64,000 nt of DNA, taken from positions 23,807,446 to 23,871,445 of the forward strand of contig OY743172.1 of NCBI GenBank assembly GCA_963555705.1. The letters run 5' to 3'. A model generated the notes under the pieces. That model was not told where the DNA came from and ran no database searches. It saw nothing but the letters and a program-made list of their open reading frames with translations. Below, in pieces: positions 11,489-22,532 of the stretch. Every line of letters starts with the position of its first letter. The first letter of the stretch is position 1. The position numbers were made by a program, and so were the translations under genes. This DNA is from Ligustrum vulgare. Lineage: Eukaryota; Streptophyta; Magnoliopsida; Lamiales; Oleaceae.

Positions 11489-12089
11489 AGGTGCTTTGAC
11501 ATGTGAGATTGATAAAGTAAAGGGTAATGAATGGGATTTTCCACACCGACATGCATCACAGAAGGATTTTGATTCATTTACTTTAAGCTTGTGATTACAA
11601 TTTTTCAGAACTTGAGATATGATTTGACTGGAAGGATGTCCAAGTCTTCTATGCTACACATCAATTAGGGAATTTAAAATCTTCTCACTATCAACATAGT
11701 TTGTTCTATCAGAAGACACATGAGCAGGATTTTAGTTGCACTAGAGTTTGAATACTAGATTGAGCTTTGGAAAATCCAGCTAATATAGACTATCTCTAAG
11801 CTTCCCTTGTAGCATTACTTTCCATGTTTGCTTGTCCTTAACACAAAAATAATCAGAATGAAACTCCATAAAAACATGATTATCAGTGGTTAGCTGAGAA
11901 ACACTAATAAGGTTTTCTTAATATCTAGAACATGCAATAGTTTATTTAACACCAATGATTTATCAGTTAGTGTAGTGATATAAGAAGTACCAATATGTGA
12001 AATGTGCAGCTTGTGAACATTTCAAACCATGATTTTTTTACTTAACAATGTACTGATTTACTGAGTTAATGTTTTCAATTTCTGCTGCG

Positions 12090-13239
12090 ACATGATTGCT
12101 AGCTCATGTATCAACAAACCAAGCTGTATCATTCACAATGTTTGGAGAAGCCACAAAAGCTGAGGGTGATGAATTTTTATTAGAGTTGTTGCTTAGAGGT
12201 TGTCCAATGTAGCGATTATCATACCTGATGTCACACACATTTGCCTTGTGACCAGGTTTTCCACAAACTTAACATGTAGGTTCATCATTATAGTAGAATC
12301 CGCCTCCCCGAACGTTCCTCCTATGTTTCCACCGTTTATGTAGTTATTATAGTTTGGTGATCTTCTTCCACCATAGTTGTTGTAGATCAATTATCTTCCA
12401 CCACAGTTTAACTTATATCCCCTCTTAGATTAGTAATTTCCTCCAGGTTTTTGTGCAAAGTTGATAGAGGTTTGATTGAGGTTAATTGCTGTTGCTACAT
12501 TTTTCATTGTACTGATATGTTCAAGACTGCTTTCAAATGTCATTAATGTTGATTTAAGTTCTCCCCCAAGAAATATGATCTCTGCCATTAATTTGAACAA
12601 CAATTAGTGTGTACTTTTCATCTAGACCAACTAGAGTTTGAGTTACTAGATCTGAGAGTGATATAGGCTTACCAGCCACTTCAAGATTGTCTTCCAAAAG
12701 TTTGACATGACCAAGATATTGATCAATGCTCATTGATCATTTCCTTATTTTGTGCAATTCACCAATAAGGAAAGTAATCCTTGATTTGTTTTGAATTCCA
12801 TAGTTTTCCAGTATTGCTATCCAGAGCTGATGAGAGATATTTGAATTCATCACTCTCATTGCTATATCTGGAGTCATAGAGAAGTAAAGTCATCACATTA
12901 GTAGTTGATCTATTGATTTTCATTGATTGTACTCTGGATTGGGACTCATCGCATCACTTACGCCTATACTGCTAGTGATTTCTGTGCTCGGAGATTCTGG
13001 TGGACACATCTTTGTTCCCAGAATGTTCTTCCAGATTGTGTCCTCCAATGATTGGGAGGATCATATTTTTTCCAAAGAAGGAAGTTGTTCCTATCTAGTT
13101 TAATCGAAGGATTCTGTGTTAAAGTACCACCAAAAGGTAGCTCATTACCTCCCTACTATGGAGGTATCATGGTATTGGTGGCTGAAATAGGTGAGGGACT
13201 GGATTCTGTAATTTGGGGAGTATTTTCGATGTTAGCCAT
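12090..13239 (-). pseudogene. Copia gag with zinc knuckle, broken
   Basis: The start codon is at 13239-13237 and reads MANIENTPQITESS, just downstream of the primer site, which is where Copia gag begins. Further down (about 12290-12215) lies a degraded CCHC knuckle, then Gly/Asn/Tyr-rich sequence. Near 12090-12150 there is a WFVDT-like segment typical of the start of the Copia protease. Several stops and frame changes separate these pieces. Confidence 0.7.
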
Positions 13240-13245
13240 TTTCCT

Positions 13246-13257
13246 GATCTGATACCA
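13246..13257 (-). other. Copia primer-binding site (tRNA-iMet)
   Basis: On the minus strand reads TGGTATCAGAT, one base off the usual TGGTATCAGAG complement of initiator tRNA-Met, directly after the LTR remnant and 7 bp before the gag ATG. Confidence 0.75.
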
Positions 13258-13397
13258 AGTAAGAATTTATGAAGAGAATAATATTGATCAATTCAGATGA
13301 TTACATAGATGTCTATATAACAACAGGGAATAAAAAGAATGTTTTAGACTTATAATCCAAGCCGTACACCTCAGCAAAGTAATAACTAAATTGTGTT

Positions 13398-13712
13398 GTG
13401 AAAAACATGAGTTATGCACTCACTATGCCGATAGCCATGTGGTCATTTATACAGAAAACTATGAGTCGACTGATAGTTGGGAGATTTGATCCGGGGGTGG
13501 CAGAAGCTTTGACACTACGAGAGGGACTTATTCTGGCACAACATATCGGAATCCAGATTGACGCAGCAGAATGTGATGCTCTGCAATTGGTTCGGGACGT
13601 TCAAAACTTTTCGCCATTAGCTCCTGCTGCCATGATTTTGCTTGATATTCATGAGCTTATGGACGGAGTTCACTGTGGTTCTTGCTGTTATATTCCACGT
13701 AAAGGGAATAGT
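13398..13712 (+). pseudogene. LINE-type RNase H domain, 5' part (split by CACTA)
   Basis: The frame encodes VGRFDPGVAEALTLREGL, then ILLDIHELMDGV and CCYIPRKGNS. This is the RNase H-like domain (RVT_3 type) found at the 3' end of plant L1 LINEs and in related domesticated ORFs, including the E-A-x-A-L-R-E-G-L segment. The open frame is interrupted at 13713 by a CACTA element; its continuation, in the same frame, starts at 17769. The N-terminal 25 residues or so are diverged, and the start is probably not an authentic initiator. Confidence 0.75.
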
Positions 13713-13749
13713 CACTAGTACAAAATCGTGCATAAAAAATGGGGAATAC

Positions 13750-13925
13750 GCGTCGTTTTATGTAACAACCGACGCCAATTGAAAACGCGTTGGCAATTTT
13801 GTAAATAAATTTTAAGTAAAGGCGTCGGTTCAAGAGGAACCGACGCCCAAAACCCGGTTTCTGTTGAACCGACGCCCAAAATCGGATTTTGGGCGTCGGT
13901 TCCTCTTGAACCGACGCCCAAAGTG
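13750..13925. repeat. CACTA left subterminal repeats
   Basis: Repeated aaccgacgcc / ggcgtcggtt units in both orientations, able to fold as hairpins (for example around 13815-13920). They match the right-end set at 17445-17760. Confidence 0.85.
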
Positions 13926-13984
13926 CTTCGGTTCCCCCACCTTTTAATTTGTATAATCCCCGCGCATAACTCACTTCACACTCG

Positions 13985-14120
13985 AAACTCTCTCCACGCC
14001 CAAACTCTCTCCACCCTCTCCACGCCCGTCGCCGCCCCGCCCGTCGCTGCCAACGCCCGTCGCCGCCCCGCCCAGTCGCTGCCAACGCCCGTCGCCGCCC
14101 CGCCCAGTCGCCGCGCCGCA
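13985..14120. repeat. GC-rich tandem repeat in CACTA
   Basis: Units of about 30 bp built on cgcccgtcgccgccccgccc, roughly three copies, much richer in GC than anything nearby. Short frames here are compositional. Confidence 0.75.
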
Positions 14121-14162
14121 AGGTGACTTTAAATCTCTACCCCTACTTAGTTTTTGTATAAA

Positions 14163-14207
<45 letters not shown>

Positions 14208-14299
14208 ATGTGTTTATATAATGTTTGTGTATATATATGTATGTATATATATATATATATCTATGTGTGTATGTGCGTGTATGTATAACTTTGTGTGTC

Positions 14300-14338
<39 letters not shown>

Positions 14339-14400
14339 TTTTTTGTGTGTGTATATATATATATATATATATCTGTGTGTATGTATATCTTTGTGTGTGC

Positions 14401-14454
<54 letters not shown>
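14163..14454. repeat. Compound (TG)n/(TA)n microsatellite
   Basis: About 290 bp of alternating TG and TA blocks. All open frames through it are Tyr/Ile/Val/Cys repeats and are not genes. Confidence 0.95.
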
Positions 14455-14456
<2 letters not shown>

Positions 14457-14808
14457 GATTTATTATTTATCAAGTTAATTGGTTTGTTTGAATATATATT
14501 ATTGATTTGAAGTTAGTAAATTGATATACAATAATATTTGATTTATTGGAGTTAAGTTATGCAATCTTAGTTTGATTTTTAAAAGTTGAGAATTGATTTT
14601 GGATTAATGTTGGAGTAGTAGATGATGTTGAAGTATGATTGGAGTTGTGTTTGAGTTTTGAATATGTCGATGGTGAATAATTTGGTTTTATTGTAGTATT
14701 TTCATTCCCCCTATAGGTTGGCTAAGTCCAATTTACGGAGGAGACTCTGCCGAAATTTTCGTAAAATTTTACAAATAAAAAATGAAAATTATAATTTAAG
14801 GTGACTGT

Positions 14809-14835
14809 CACTCGTACAAAATTGTCCATACTAAA
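14809..14835 (+). repeat. Second CACTA-like terminus inside the element
   Basis: CACTCGTACAAAATTGTCCA resembles the element's own left end (CACTAGTACAAAATCGTGCA). It could mark an internal duplication or a nested, truncated CACTA copy. No matching right end was found. Confidence 0.4.
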
Positions 14836-14963
14836 AAAATAACTATATAAAATACAATCATCCTTGTAAACTTTTAATCTTTTTAATTATATCTTCACAT
14901 ATAGGTCGTAAATTATCTTATTTGATTCCAACTAATAAACTTTCTTGTATTCTTTATATATGC

Positions 14964-15837
14964 TGTTGGTGGATTTTGTGAATAGTGACGCCAAAATATA
15001 TTATAAATCCGTGCCAAAATTTGGACAGAATAACGGCAAGACAAATGCAAATAAACAAGAGAAAAGAAAAGGAGAAAAGTGATAAGCCGAGGCAAGAGTT
15101 GGACTCTTTGTCCTTAAGTCGAAATTGCCCCGCAACGGTGCCGACGGAATCCGACAATCGACTCCCAAGATACAACGGCTTCCCTTGTGTTAGTAGCACT
15201 CCAAAACACAAGTTCGACGAACCGAATATTGATTATTGTACTCCAAATATGAAATGAATGAAAAATAATCCAAAAAACAATGTTTATGAATTTGATTGGG
15301 AGAGAAATGAGTATAGTATATGTATTGCATATCAAATTGTTTTTAAATAGGACACCCAAAGGGTCCTATTTATAGAGTATGAAGGGTTGTGGACGGAATG
15401 GTTTAAGCCAAACCATGCAACCCTTCCAAAAGATGCACCAATTCCAAAAGGTACCTTTTCTCGGACAACCGTGCGACCGCACGGTTATAATCCGTGCGGC
15501 CGCACGGCTTTAGCGAAAACCGGAAAATAAAAACGACGTGTGGTCGCACGGTTCTTAACACCGTGCGACCGCACGGGCAAAAATCCGAATTATATTTTGT
15601 CCGTTTCCGCAATTTCTCATTCATCCGAAGCGGGGGGCGCTGCCCCCTCGACCCCCGCGACCTGACCGGGCAGGTCGAACCCCGTTTGTGCGCCCCGAAG
15701 CGGCGAAGCGGCAAACATAATTTTGCCTAAACGGATTGGGTCGGGTTTTGAGTATTTAGCCGAAGTCGACACGAAGTCACTTTAATCGATTTTAAACTCT
15801 CGAAACTTTAATCGATTTTATTAACCAATATCCAACA
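14964..15837 (-). mobile_element. Solo LTR, Copia type, TSD TATGC
   Basis: An 874-bp segment with TGTTGG...CCAACA ends and a perfect 5-bp duplication TATGC at 14959-14963 and 15838-15842. The minus orientation is inferred from a ctataaatagg TATA box near 15360-15375 on that strand and from a ggggtcgagggggcagcgcc motif (15640-15662), which is common in the U3 of Copia LTRs. About 15465-15580 holds four copies of a palindromic ccgtgcgaccgcacgg motif. It is nested inside the CACTA element, so it inserted later. Open frames over it (15403-15714 minus, 15494-15730 plus) are not genes. Confidence 0.9.
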
Positions 15838-16050
15838 TATGCGCTATACATTGTTAATATTATTTGTGATCTTGATAACAATAATTTGATATATATATTT
15901 CTAACATGAATATTGATTGTCATATGTGCAGGTACGTGTTATATTGTTTTAATATAATGGCGGAGTCTTCAAGTTCTTCAGACGATCAGAAATTATAACT
16001 TGACTTTAAATCATTATTTTATTTATATTTATTGGTTTAATTATTTTTAG

Positions 16051-17090
16051 GTACCTCCATGAGAGGTGTCATAAATACGGTATTGAATCAATTGGATTCA
16101 TGTCTCCGACACACATTGCATCGGTTTCGGTAAGAACAAATGCAGATGGTGTTGTAACTTACATGGACAGCACCATGAGGGCAATGCAAAGTAAGAAGTT
16201 CATTATAGCACCGTATTTTCAGGAGTAAGACCACTGGCATTCTCTCTTTTTTTACCTAATTTGAATCATATATGTTTAAAGTTGTATTTACACGTTCATA
16301 ATACGTAGGAACTACTGGATGTTGCTAGTGATTTCTCCTCAGAAGAATACGGTGTACTTCTTGGATTCTACTGGTGCATGTAAGCGTGACTTAGATATCA
16401 AGCCGCTATTGAATACGTAAGTTATGATTATTTTTCATGAAATAATTGTGGAGTTGTGATGAAATTGATTGTGGAGTTGTGGTAAAATTGATGAATTTTT
16501 GTTGTGATTGTTGAGAATTTATTTCAATAGCAACTTGCCTCTTTACAGGTTAGATAAGTTCAATTTATAGGGGAGGCTCTGCCAAAATTTCTGTAGAAAA
16601 TTTAGAATATTTTTTTTTTTTGGTAACTTGTTCATATAATTTATTAAAATTTTAGGGCTTTCAAAATGTATTGGGCCCAAGGAGGTGTTAGGACGAAAGG
16701 CAATACAACGTGGCTAAAAATAAAGGTACGAAAACACATTTAAAATTTATTGTAATGTTTTGAATTATTTTCATATTCTATTAAGTTTGATTATTCATTT
16801 TAGTTTTCAATGTGAAAATTTCAGTGTCATCAGCAACCTGGAGGTTCTGAGTGTGGCTATTACGTTATGAGAAATATGTATGAGATAGTCACAGAACACT
16901 TCTAGCTTCCTTCGTTAGAAAATGTATAAGTAATTTAAATGAGAGTTTTTAATTAAGACTTTATATTTTATTATAAAATAACTAATAATATGTTTTGATT
17001 GTTTGTAGGCATTTAAAAAATACTACTCAACGGAGGAAATCTTTGAGATTCAAAATTTATGGGCCAAATATTTCGTTGATAGGTGTGTGT
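16051..17090 (+). pseudogene. Ulp1-like (C48) peptidase sequence carried by CACTA
   Basis: Exon-like blocks with good splice signals: 16051-16224, 16309-16416, 16656-16723, 16825-16905, and about 17010-17090. They encode HKYGIESIGFMSPTHIASVS, then NYWMLLVISPQKNTVYFLDS, AFKMYWAQGGVRTKGNTTWL, and QQPGGSECGYYVMRNMYEI. This is the C-terminal Ulp1/SENP cysteine-protease fold, which removes SUMO-like modifiers in active enzymes; copies are common passengers in plant CACTA and Mutator elements. The aspartate (FLDS) and cysteine (ECGYY) of the triad are present. The histidine expected in the N-H-W context is Tyr here. A TAG at about 16903 interrupts the fourth block, whose continuation (YYSTEEIFEIQNLWAKYF) is still visible. 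It is therefore a decayed passenger gene. The 5' end and start codon are not resolved (ATG at 15958 is only a possibility). Confidence 0.8.
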
Positions 17091-17269
17091 AAAATGACGC
17101 GTATCCAAACTTAAATTTACATATTTGTATAATAAAACAACAATCTTGTATATATAATTGTTCTCTATTTAATTTTATTATGTATATATCGATTATATGT
17201 ATATTTGATGATGCGCATGTGGAAAATGTTCAAGTCATCGCGGGCCACGTCCAAATGACTGGAGGTCAC

Positions 17270-17408
17270 GACCTGCAGCGGCCTGGGTCACGACCTACAG
17301 CGGCCTGGGTCACTGCAGGCCATGAACTGCAGCGGCCTGGGTCACTGCAGACTATTACCTGCAGCGGCCTTAGGTGAATACCTGCAACGGCCTGGGTCAC
17401 TGCAGGTG
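17270..17408 (+). repeat. Tandem repeat, unit about 30 bp
   Basis: Four to five copies of cctgcagcggcctgggtcac with variable spacers, at the right side of the CACTA interior. Confidence 0.85.
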
Positions 17409-17444
17409 TGAAAACGGTGAAAAAAAAAAAAAAAATTAAATAAA

Positions 17445-17760
17445 CACTTTAGGTGTCGGTTCAAACTTTAGAACAGACGCCTAAAGTTCGACTTTATGCG
17501 TCGGTTTTTTAAGAACCGACGCATAAAGTCGACCTTTAGGCGTCAGTTCTAAAGTTTGAACCGACGCCTAAAACTGAATTTTTTTTTTTTTTAAACTTGA
17601 AGCGTCGGTTATTAAAAAATCGACGCATAAAGTCGCGCTTTAGGCGTCGGTTTACAACCGACGCCTAAAGTAAAAACTTTAGGCGTCTGCGTCATAGGCG
17701 TCGCCCCTACAACCGACACCTATGCCCTTTTACAACCGACACCTTTTCCACTTTCTGTAC
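17445..17760. repeat. CACTA right subterminal repeats
   Basis: Dense array of ggcgtcggtt / aaccgacgcc in both orientations, the counterpart of the left array. Confidence 0.88.
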
Positions 17761-17768
17761 TAGTGAGT

Positions 17769-17922
17769 GCAGCCCACAAGTTGGCTTATAATGCTATTTC
17801 TTTAGTTTATTCGATCATTTGGACTGATTGTATTCCGTATTGCATTGGTCCCCAAGTTTTGGGCGATCTTATTGAATGAGAGTACAACTTTTAATTTCAA
17901 TAATAATAATAATAATAATAAT
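17769..17922 (+). pseudogene. LINE-type RNase H domain, 3' part and tail
   Basis: The reading frame continues from 13712 across the CACTA insertion and ends at a TGA at 17877-17879. It encodes AHKLAYNAISLVYS and a WTDCIP segment, typical of the last strand of this RNase H domain. It is followed within 45 bp by an (AAT)n tail (about 17899-17922), which suits an L1-type LINE 3' end. No 5' LINE sequence remains. Confidence 0.75.
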
Positions 17923-19147
17923 GAAAAGTTGAGAATTATTGTCTTTTAAAGATCGGTGACCAACATATTATAGATTAGGGATTCAATATTGCAACTTTAC
18001 CATGTGAATATACTTGGTATCTACTCAAATCTACCCAAGATTCATTTTTACACGTTCACCTGCATTCGACCATCTTATTTAAAGTTCAAGTTGTTCAATG
18101 TCCGAGATCGATTATATTAGTTTTTTTTTTTTTTTTTGTCAAAAGCTTGACACGGTTATCAATTTTAAGGCGCCTTAAAATTCTAAATTTTGAATACAAT
18201 TAAATTTTTATTTACCTTCTAGGGGGAATTCAATATTCACGAGAGTATAAAATTTTGTTACATTCACTTGATCGTGAATTTTGTGTAGGCATGTAAAATT
18301 TTAAAATTAGAATTCGATGCAACTAGTAGAGAAATTCGAGATTAGTGCAGTGACCTAACGACTTTATGATCAATTGTGTAAGAAAGTTGCATGATGGTGA
18401 AAGTGAGTGAGAGGTCACGACATATAAGATAAGGCTAAAATCACTCTAATGAATATTCCTTCCAAGAAGTTTCAAATTATGTAAAGCAAAACGAGAAAAT
18501 GGTTGGATGAAAGTGGCTCAAGGAGGAAACAATTGAATCAAGCCACTATAATTGGGTGGCAAAGAAAAAATCATACTCCCCAAGTGTCATAAATATCCAC
18601 TTGTTTCATTCGATCTTCACAAAGATTAAGAAAATATAATTGAACATATAATATTTTTTTTCCCCAATTTTACAAATGTATCTACGCATTAAATAATGAT
18701 TTTGTAAGATATATACATTTATTGGTAACAAGTACATTAAATAGGAATATATTATAAAATATATATATACTTTCTACCGGAAGGTGATATATAATTTGGG
18801 ACAGATGAAAAATGAAATCAAGATAGGGGATGGATGAAGTAATTAACAATTTCCACATAAGAATCACCGTAACATATTATAAAGGTGTTAATTAGAGTGA
18901 GCTTTAAGTGGAGCTTCTCGTTGAGCAGAGATTTGGCCGTATGAGCTGCTCGCTCATCAATGATTCACGAGTCGACTCGACAAATAGACAGAAATATGCA
19001 GTTTTGGTAAAAAGAAAAAAATATGGCTAGTCATGAACAATCACCATGAAGAGGCAAACTTATAAGGTGAATCAAACAGCACTTTTGTTTAAGGAGTAGA
19101 CTCACTCGCAAGCAGAGCCCTATCTCGATCGCGATAGGGAGTCGAGT
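17923..19147. other. Intergenic DNA, no gene seen
   Basis: AT-rich single-copy-looking DNA. No coding region, element terminus or RNA gene that I can support. Confidence 0.4.
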
Positions 19148-19159
19148 AACTTGATTAAT

Positions 19160-19605
19160 TAGGAATGACAACGGGTGTGTATGGGGTGGGGATGCTTTTC
19201 CTCGACATTCCCGCCCTGTTAAAGATTTACCATCCACATCCCCGCCCTTTCCCCATTGGGAGTGGGGCGGGTTGGGGATGTGCAAATCCCCGTTTGCATC
19301 CTCATTTGTTAATAATTTTTAATTTTTTAAGTTCTAAAATAATTTTGTATAGACAATATAAGGAAACATGCATATATATATATATATATATTTGTGTCTT
19401 TAAATTTTAATGAAAATTATTAATTGGGGACGGGGATCGGGAGACGGGGCGGGGATAGGGATAAGATGGTCATTCCCGTCCCCGGTTCGGGTATATTTTT
19501 CCATCCCCATCCCCGACCCATCTCTATCTTTGTCAGGGATTTCCCGCCCTGTTCGGATGGATCCCCATCGAGTTCGGGTATTCCTCGCCCCCGTTGTCAT
19601 CCCTA
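19160..19605. mobile_element. hAT-type MITE, TSD AACTTGA(T/C)
   Basis: Left end TAGGAATGACAACGGG, right end (inverse) TAGGGATGACAACGGG. The target duplication is AACTTGAT at 19148-19155 and AACTTGAC at 19606-19613, with four extra bases (taat) between the left copy and the TIR. Interior ends are full of ccccgccc/ggggcggg phrases. Same superfamily and terminal motif as the elements at 8819 and 39568, but the filler differs. Confidence 0.82.
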
Positions 19606-19893
19606 AACTTGACTTACCACATTTAATACCCTAACCTATCAATCTGGTCCAATATAAGTTGATCTTTAAGATTAGATTGAAACTAGCTAGTTATTGACCT
19701 TTCTTTGTTGCAAAATCATTGTATAATTATCTTAAATGTTCGATTCTTAATTAACTAATTATCATGTGATCTTCTATGAAGTATGCATCGCTTTAAACTT
19801 CTGAATACTATTCCAAATCGGAAAGCAAACCCTTCAATATATAGAGTTGTAAATGCGAGTCATGCATGCATGGTATCAACTATTTTTAGTGGG

Positions 19894-19894
<1 letters not shown>

Positions 19895-19981
<87 letters not shown>
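19895..19981. repeat. (CT)n microsatellite
   Basis: About 87 bp of uninterrupted CT. Confidence 0.97.
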
Positions 19982-19983
<2 letters not shown>

Positions 19984-20202
19984 TAAATATATCTATAGAA
20001 ATTAAAAAATAAAAAAAATTGAAAAATTGATGGTTTTGTACAAGATGAGACAATTTGAATTAAACTAATACCAAAAGTTTGTGATGTTGATCCTCCGAAA
20101 AACTTATATTATGAGTGTGAGCTCATTAGAGTTTTGAATTCCGTAACATTGAGAAATTTGGACGGATTAGAAGTGAGAAATAAAAAATTAGATCATACAT
20201 CC

Positions 20203-20205
<3 letters not shown>

Positions 20206-20290
<85 letters not shown>
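20206..20290. repeat. (CT)n microsatellite
   Basis: About 85 bp of uninterrupted CT, same strand as the tract 225 bp upstream. Confidence 0.97.
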
Positions 20291-20295
<5 letters not shown>

Positions 20296-21198
20296 GCGTA
20301 GCCGGACGACTGTACGTGTAGTGATCGATTGGAAAAAGAGGTATTATGCCCTGCATGTAATTCAGTATTTTATGTGGGGGAATATTAAGCTTAACAAATA
20401 AAAAAATAAATTAAAAAATTGGGTACATTTTGGCGATGACGATAAAAAGACTATATTCTCTTTAGAAGTCAACTCACTCTACTATTGGATCAACGAGCTT
20501 TTAAATTTTAATTACATAAATAAACAGTAAATAACTCCGAAGTGTATATAGCCAAATAAAAGTAGTAGCGATGAACATTCTGAGTTGACTCTCTAGCATG
20601 TTTTATATAATATATGGAATGACGGTACAATATGATATAATTATTAATTAATTATGCATTAATGCGAATATCATTGTTATATGATTATTATATGTAAAGT
20701 ATGTAGTTAGTGGGTTCATTGTGTTATTTTTTAACTACTAATTCTCGTACAAATTCAGTCAAAAGTTGTTGAAAGTGAGGTCATTGGATTCTAACCTTAG
20801 GCTCTTAGCCAAGAATTTGATGCATTTTATTTTTCTACAAGGATAAGAATAAATAAATTAAGGGGAAATTCACTATATATATATATATATATATATATCT
20901 ATCTATCTATCTACGATATATAAAAAACATAGATGAAGGAAAAACTTTCATTTGTCCGTTTTGCCCTTAATATGTTATGTTTATGGTTGGTAGTATTATT
21001 AATTATCATTCAATTAATTCTCTTTAAATACCATTTTTATTATTATTTAAATAATTTATTACTATCTTATATTATTTAAGAGTTGTCTTGAACACAAATG
21101 CACAAAGAATACCCGTTCACTTTTTCAATGAAATTAACTTATAATTTTCTAAACTCATAATAATCATGAAAGCAGAAATAGTATAATTACAACACTAG

Positions 21199-21940
21199 CA
21201 CTACAAGAAAAAGGACTTACGACGATGACAAATATCGTCGTTAAAATAAAAATAGTCATCGTAATTCACATAATGCGACAACAAAATCGTAGTTAACAGT
21301 CGTTATAGTAGGCTCGTGCCTATTACATTTTTGCGACAACAGACACGTCGTTGTTATTGCTCAGGATCAAGTGCCACGAAAAATATCGTCGCTCATGCTT
21401 TGATCTACTACGACGATCTTTATCATCGCTCTTTCTTGAATTTACTGAGACAAACCTTTGTCTTCGTTGTAGAGTAACTTCATTTTTTTCTAAAAAATTA
21501 AAAATTTGTTTATAAAAACGAAGAAAATTACTTTTTTCTAATTTAATTAAATTGTATAAATAAAAATCATCTGAATGAATTATATAATAAAATACCGAAT
21601 ATAATATTAAAATTCATAAAAAACCGAAAATATCATTAAAATTCTTGAAACTAAAATTACTTTACAAACACCAAAAAAAACCCTAAGAACTCATTCATAT
21701 CATCGACTGAAGGATGCCGATCCTCCATCCGAGGCTCCAGTGGTATGTGAAATCAAGGTACCAAGTGGGAAAGCTTGAGCAAACATGGTATTGAGATGCT
21801 CAATCGTCGCTAAAGCGTCGACATCTGAGAACCCTAAGTAACGACGATCTTCCAGACCATAACTTTACAACCTCGACGACAGAGTGATGAGGCCCAGGTC
21901 TGGCTCGTGAAGTGTTAGAGCTCGGAGAGCGAGAAATGCC
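21199..21940 (+). mobile_element. CACTA element end, different family (fragment)
   Basis: Starts CACTACAAGAAAAAGGACTT, the commonest plant CACTA terminus, followed by subterminal acgacgat/atcgtcgt repeats in both orientations. No matching right end was found in the next several kb, so it is truncated; the right limit is arbitrary. At 21700-21880 the minus strand has a short open stretch (DVDALATIEHLNTMFAQAF) that may be the tail of a transposon protein; it is not recognised. Confidence 0.6.
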
Positions 21941-21944
21941 CTTG

Positions 21945-21946
<2 letters not shown>

Positions 21947-22009
<63 letters not shown>
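21947..22009. repeat. (AT)n microsatellite
   Basis: About 62 bp of AT dinucleotides. Confidence 0.95.
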
Positions 22010-22010
<1 letters not shown>

Positions 22011-22142
22011 CCAAACAGAATTATATATTTATAGAAATTACTTTTCGACAATAATTGTGGTGATGTAAGATGTTTCATTTAGTATTAATTCATATGAATA
22101 TTCATTTTAGTTTGTATTTACCAAATAAAATATAACAACTTA

Positions 22143-22300
22143 GCCTCTATTTGATGGGGTTGAAAATAAGTTTTTTATTGGATTTTGATCAAAGTTAATG
22201 AAATGTGTGGTTTTATGGATCCCATGAAATGTGCGATTAAAATTCATTATTAACTTGGACTTAGATTAAAATTGTAATTTAATTTTCATCAAACAGGAGG
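22143..22300. mobile_element. Tourist-like MITE, TSD TTA
   Basis: A 158-bp element with ends GCCTCTATTTGATG and (inverse) CCTCCTGTTTGATG, flanked by TTA at 22140-22142 and 22301-22303. The short TIR with TTA duplication fits PIF/Harbinger-derived MITEs. No coding capacity. Confidence 0.7.
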
Positions 22301-22532
22301 TTATAGTTACTATATAAATTTTGATTTGACAAAATCTGCTGATTTTTTTTTAATAATAAATGACATGTTAAGAAATTGATCTAAAAATGTCAACCTTGAA
22401 TTCATAGTTCATTATACAATAGATACAATATTGACCTTGTCGATGAAAAAAGTAGTGTTTTTTGCTGTAGCTTCCAATGTCATCAATGATACATACTTGA
22501 AATAAATTTGATATGAGGGTATGCCTTTTGTT

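Larger units (their letters stand above)
10745..13390 (-). mobile_element. Truncated Ty1/Copia retrotransposon
   Basis: Reads on the minus strand in the order LTR remnant (about 13390-13259), primer site (13257-13246), gag (13239 down), zinc-knuckle region, integrase core, post-integrase domain, then an abrupt end at about 10745. Reverse transcriptase and RNase H are missing, and no second LTR was found. Frames are broken throughout, so it is a fossil. The order is the canonical Copia one (gag-protease-integrase before RT). Confidence 0.85.
13713..17765 (+). mobile_element. CACTA (CMC/EnSpm) element, TSD AGT
   Basis: Starts CACTAGTACAAAATCG and ends with the inverse of CACTAGTACAGAAAG, flanked by the 3-bp duplication AGT at 13710-13712 and 17766-17768. 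Both ends carry many copies of the subterminal motif GGCGTCGGTT and its inverse, the arrangement bound by TnpA-type proteins in this superfamily. No TNP2-type transposase is visible. The interior carries GC-rich tandem repeats, a TG/TA microsatellite, a Copia-type solo LTR and a spliced Ulp1-like peptidase sequence. It is therefore non-autonomous, and it sits inside an RNase H frame. Confidence 0.93.
19614..21198. other. Microsatellite-rich intergenic DNA
   Basis: Holds two long CT tracts (listed separately) and an AT/ATCT stretch near 20874-20913. No gene seen. Confidence 0.5.

Noticed and set aside
13923..14126. Pro/Ala/Arg-rich frames at the CACTA left side
   Set aside because: They reflect the GC-rich tandem repeat.
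14164..14510. Overlapping Tyr/Ile/Val/Cys-rich frames
   Set aside because: Produced by the TG/TA microsatellite.
15403..15730. Frames of 103 and 78 codons on opposite strands
   Set aside because: They lie in the GC-rich U3 of a solo LTR whose ends and TSD are clear.
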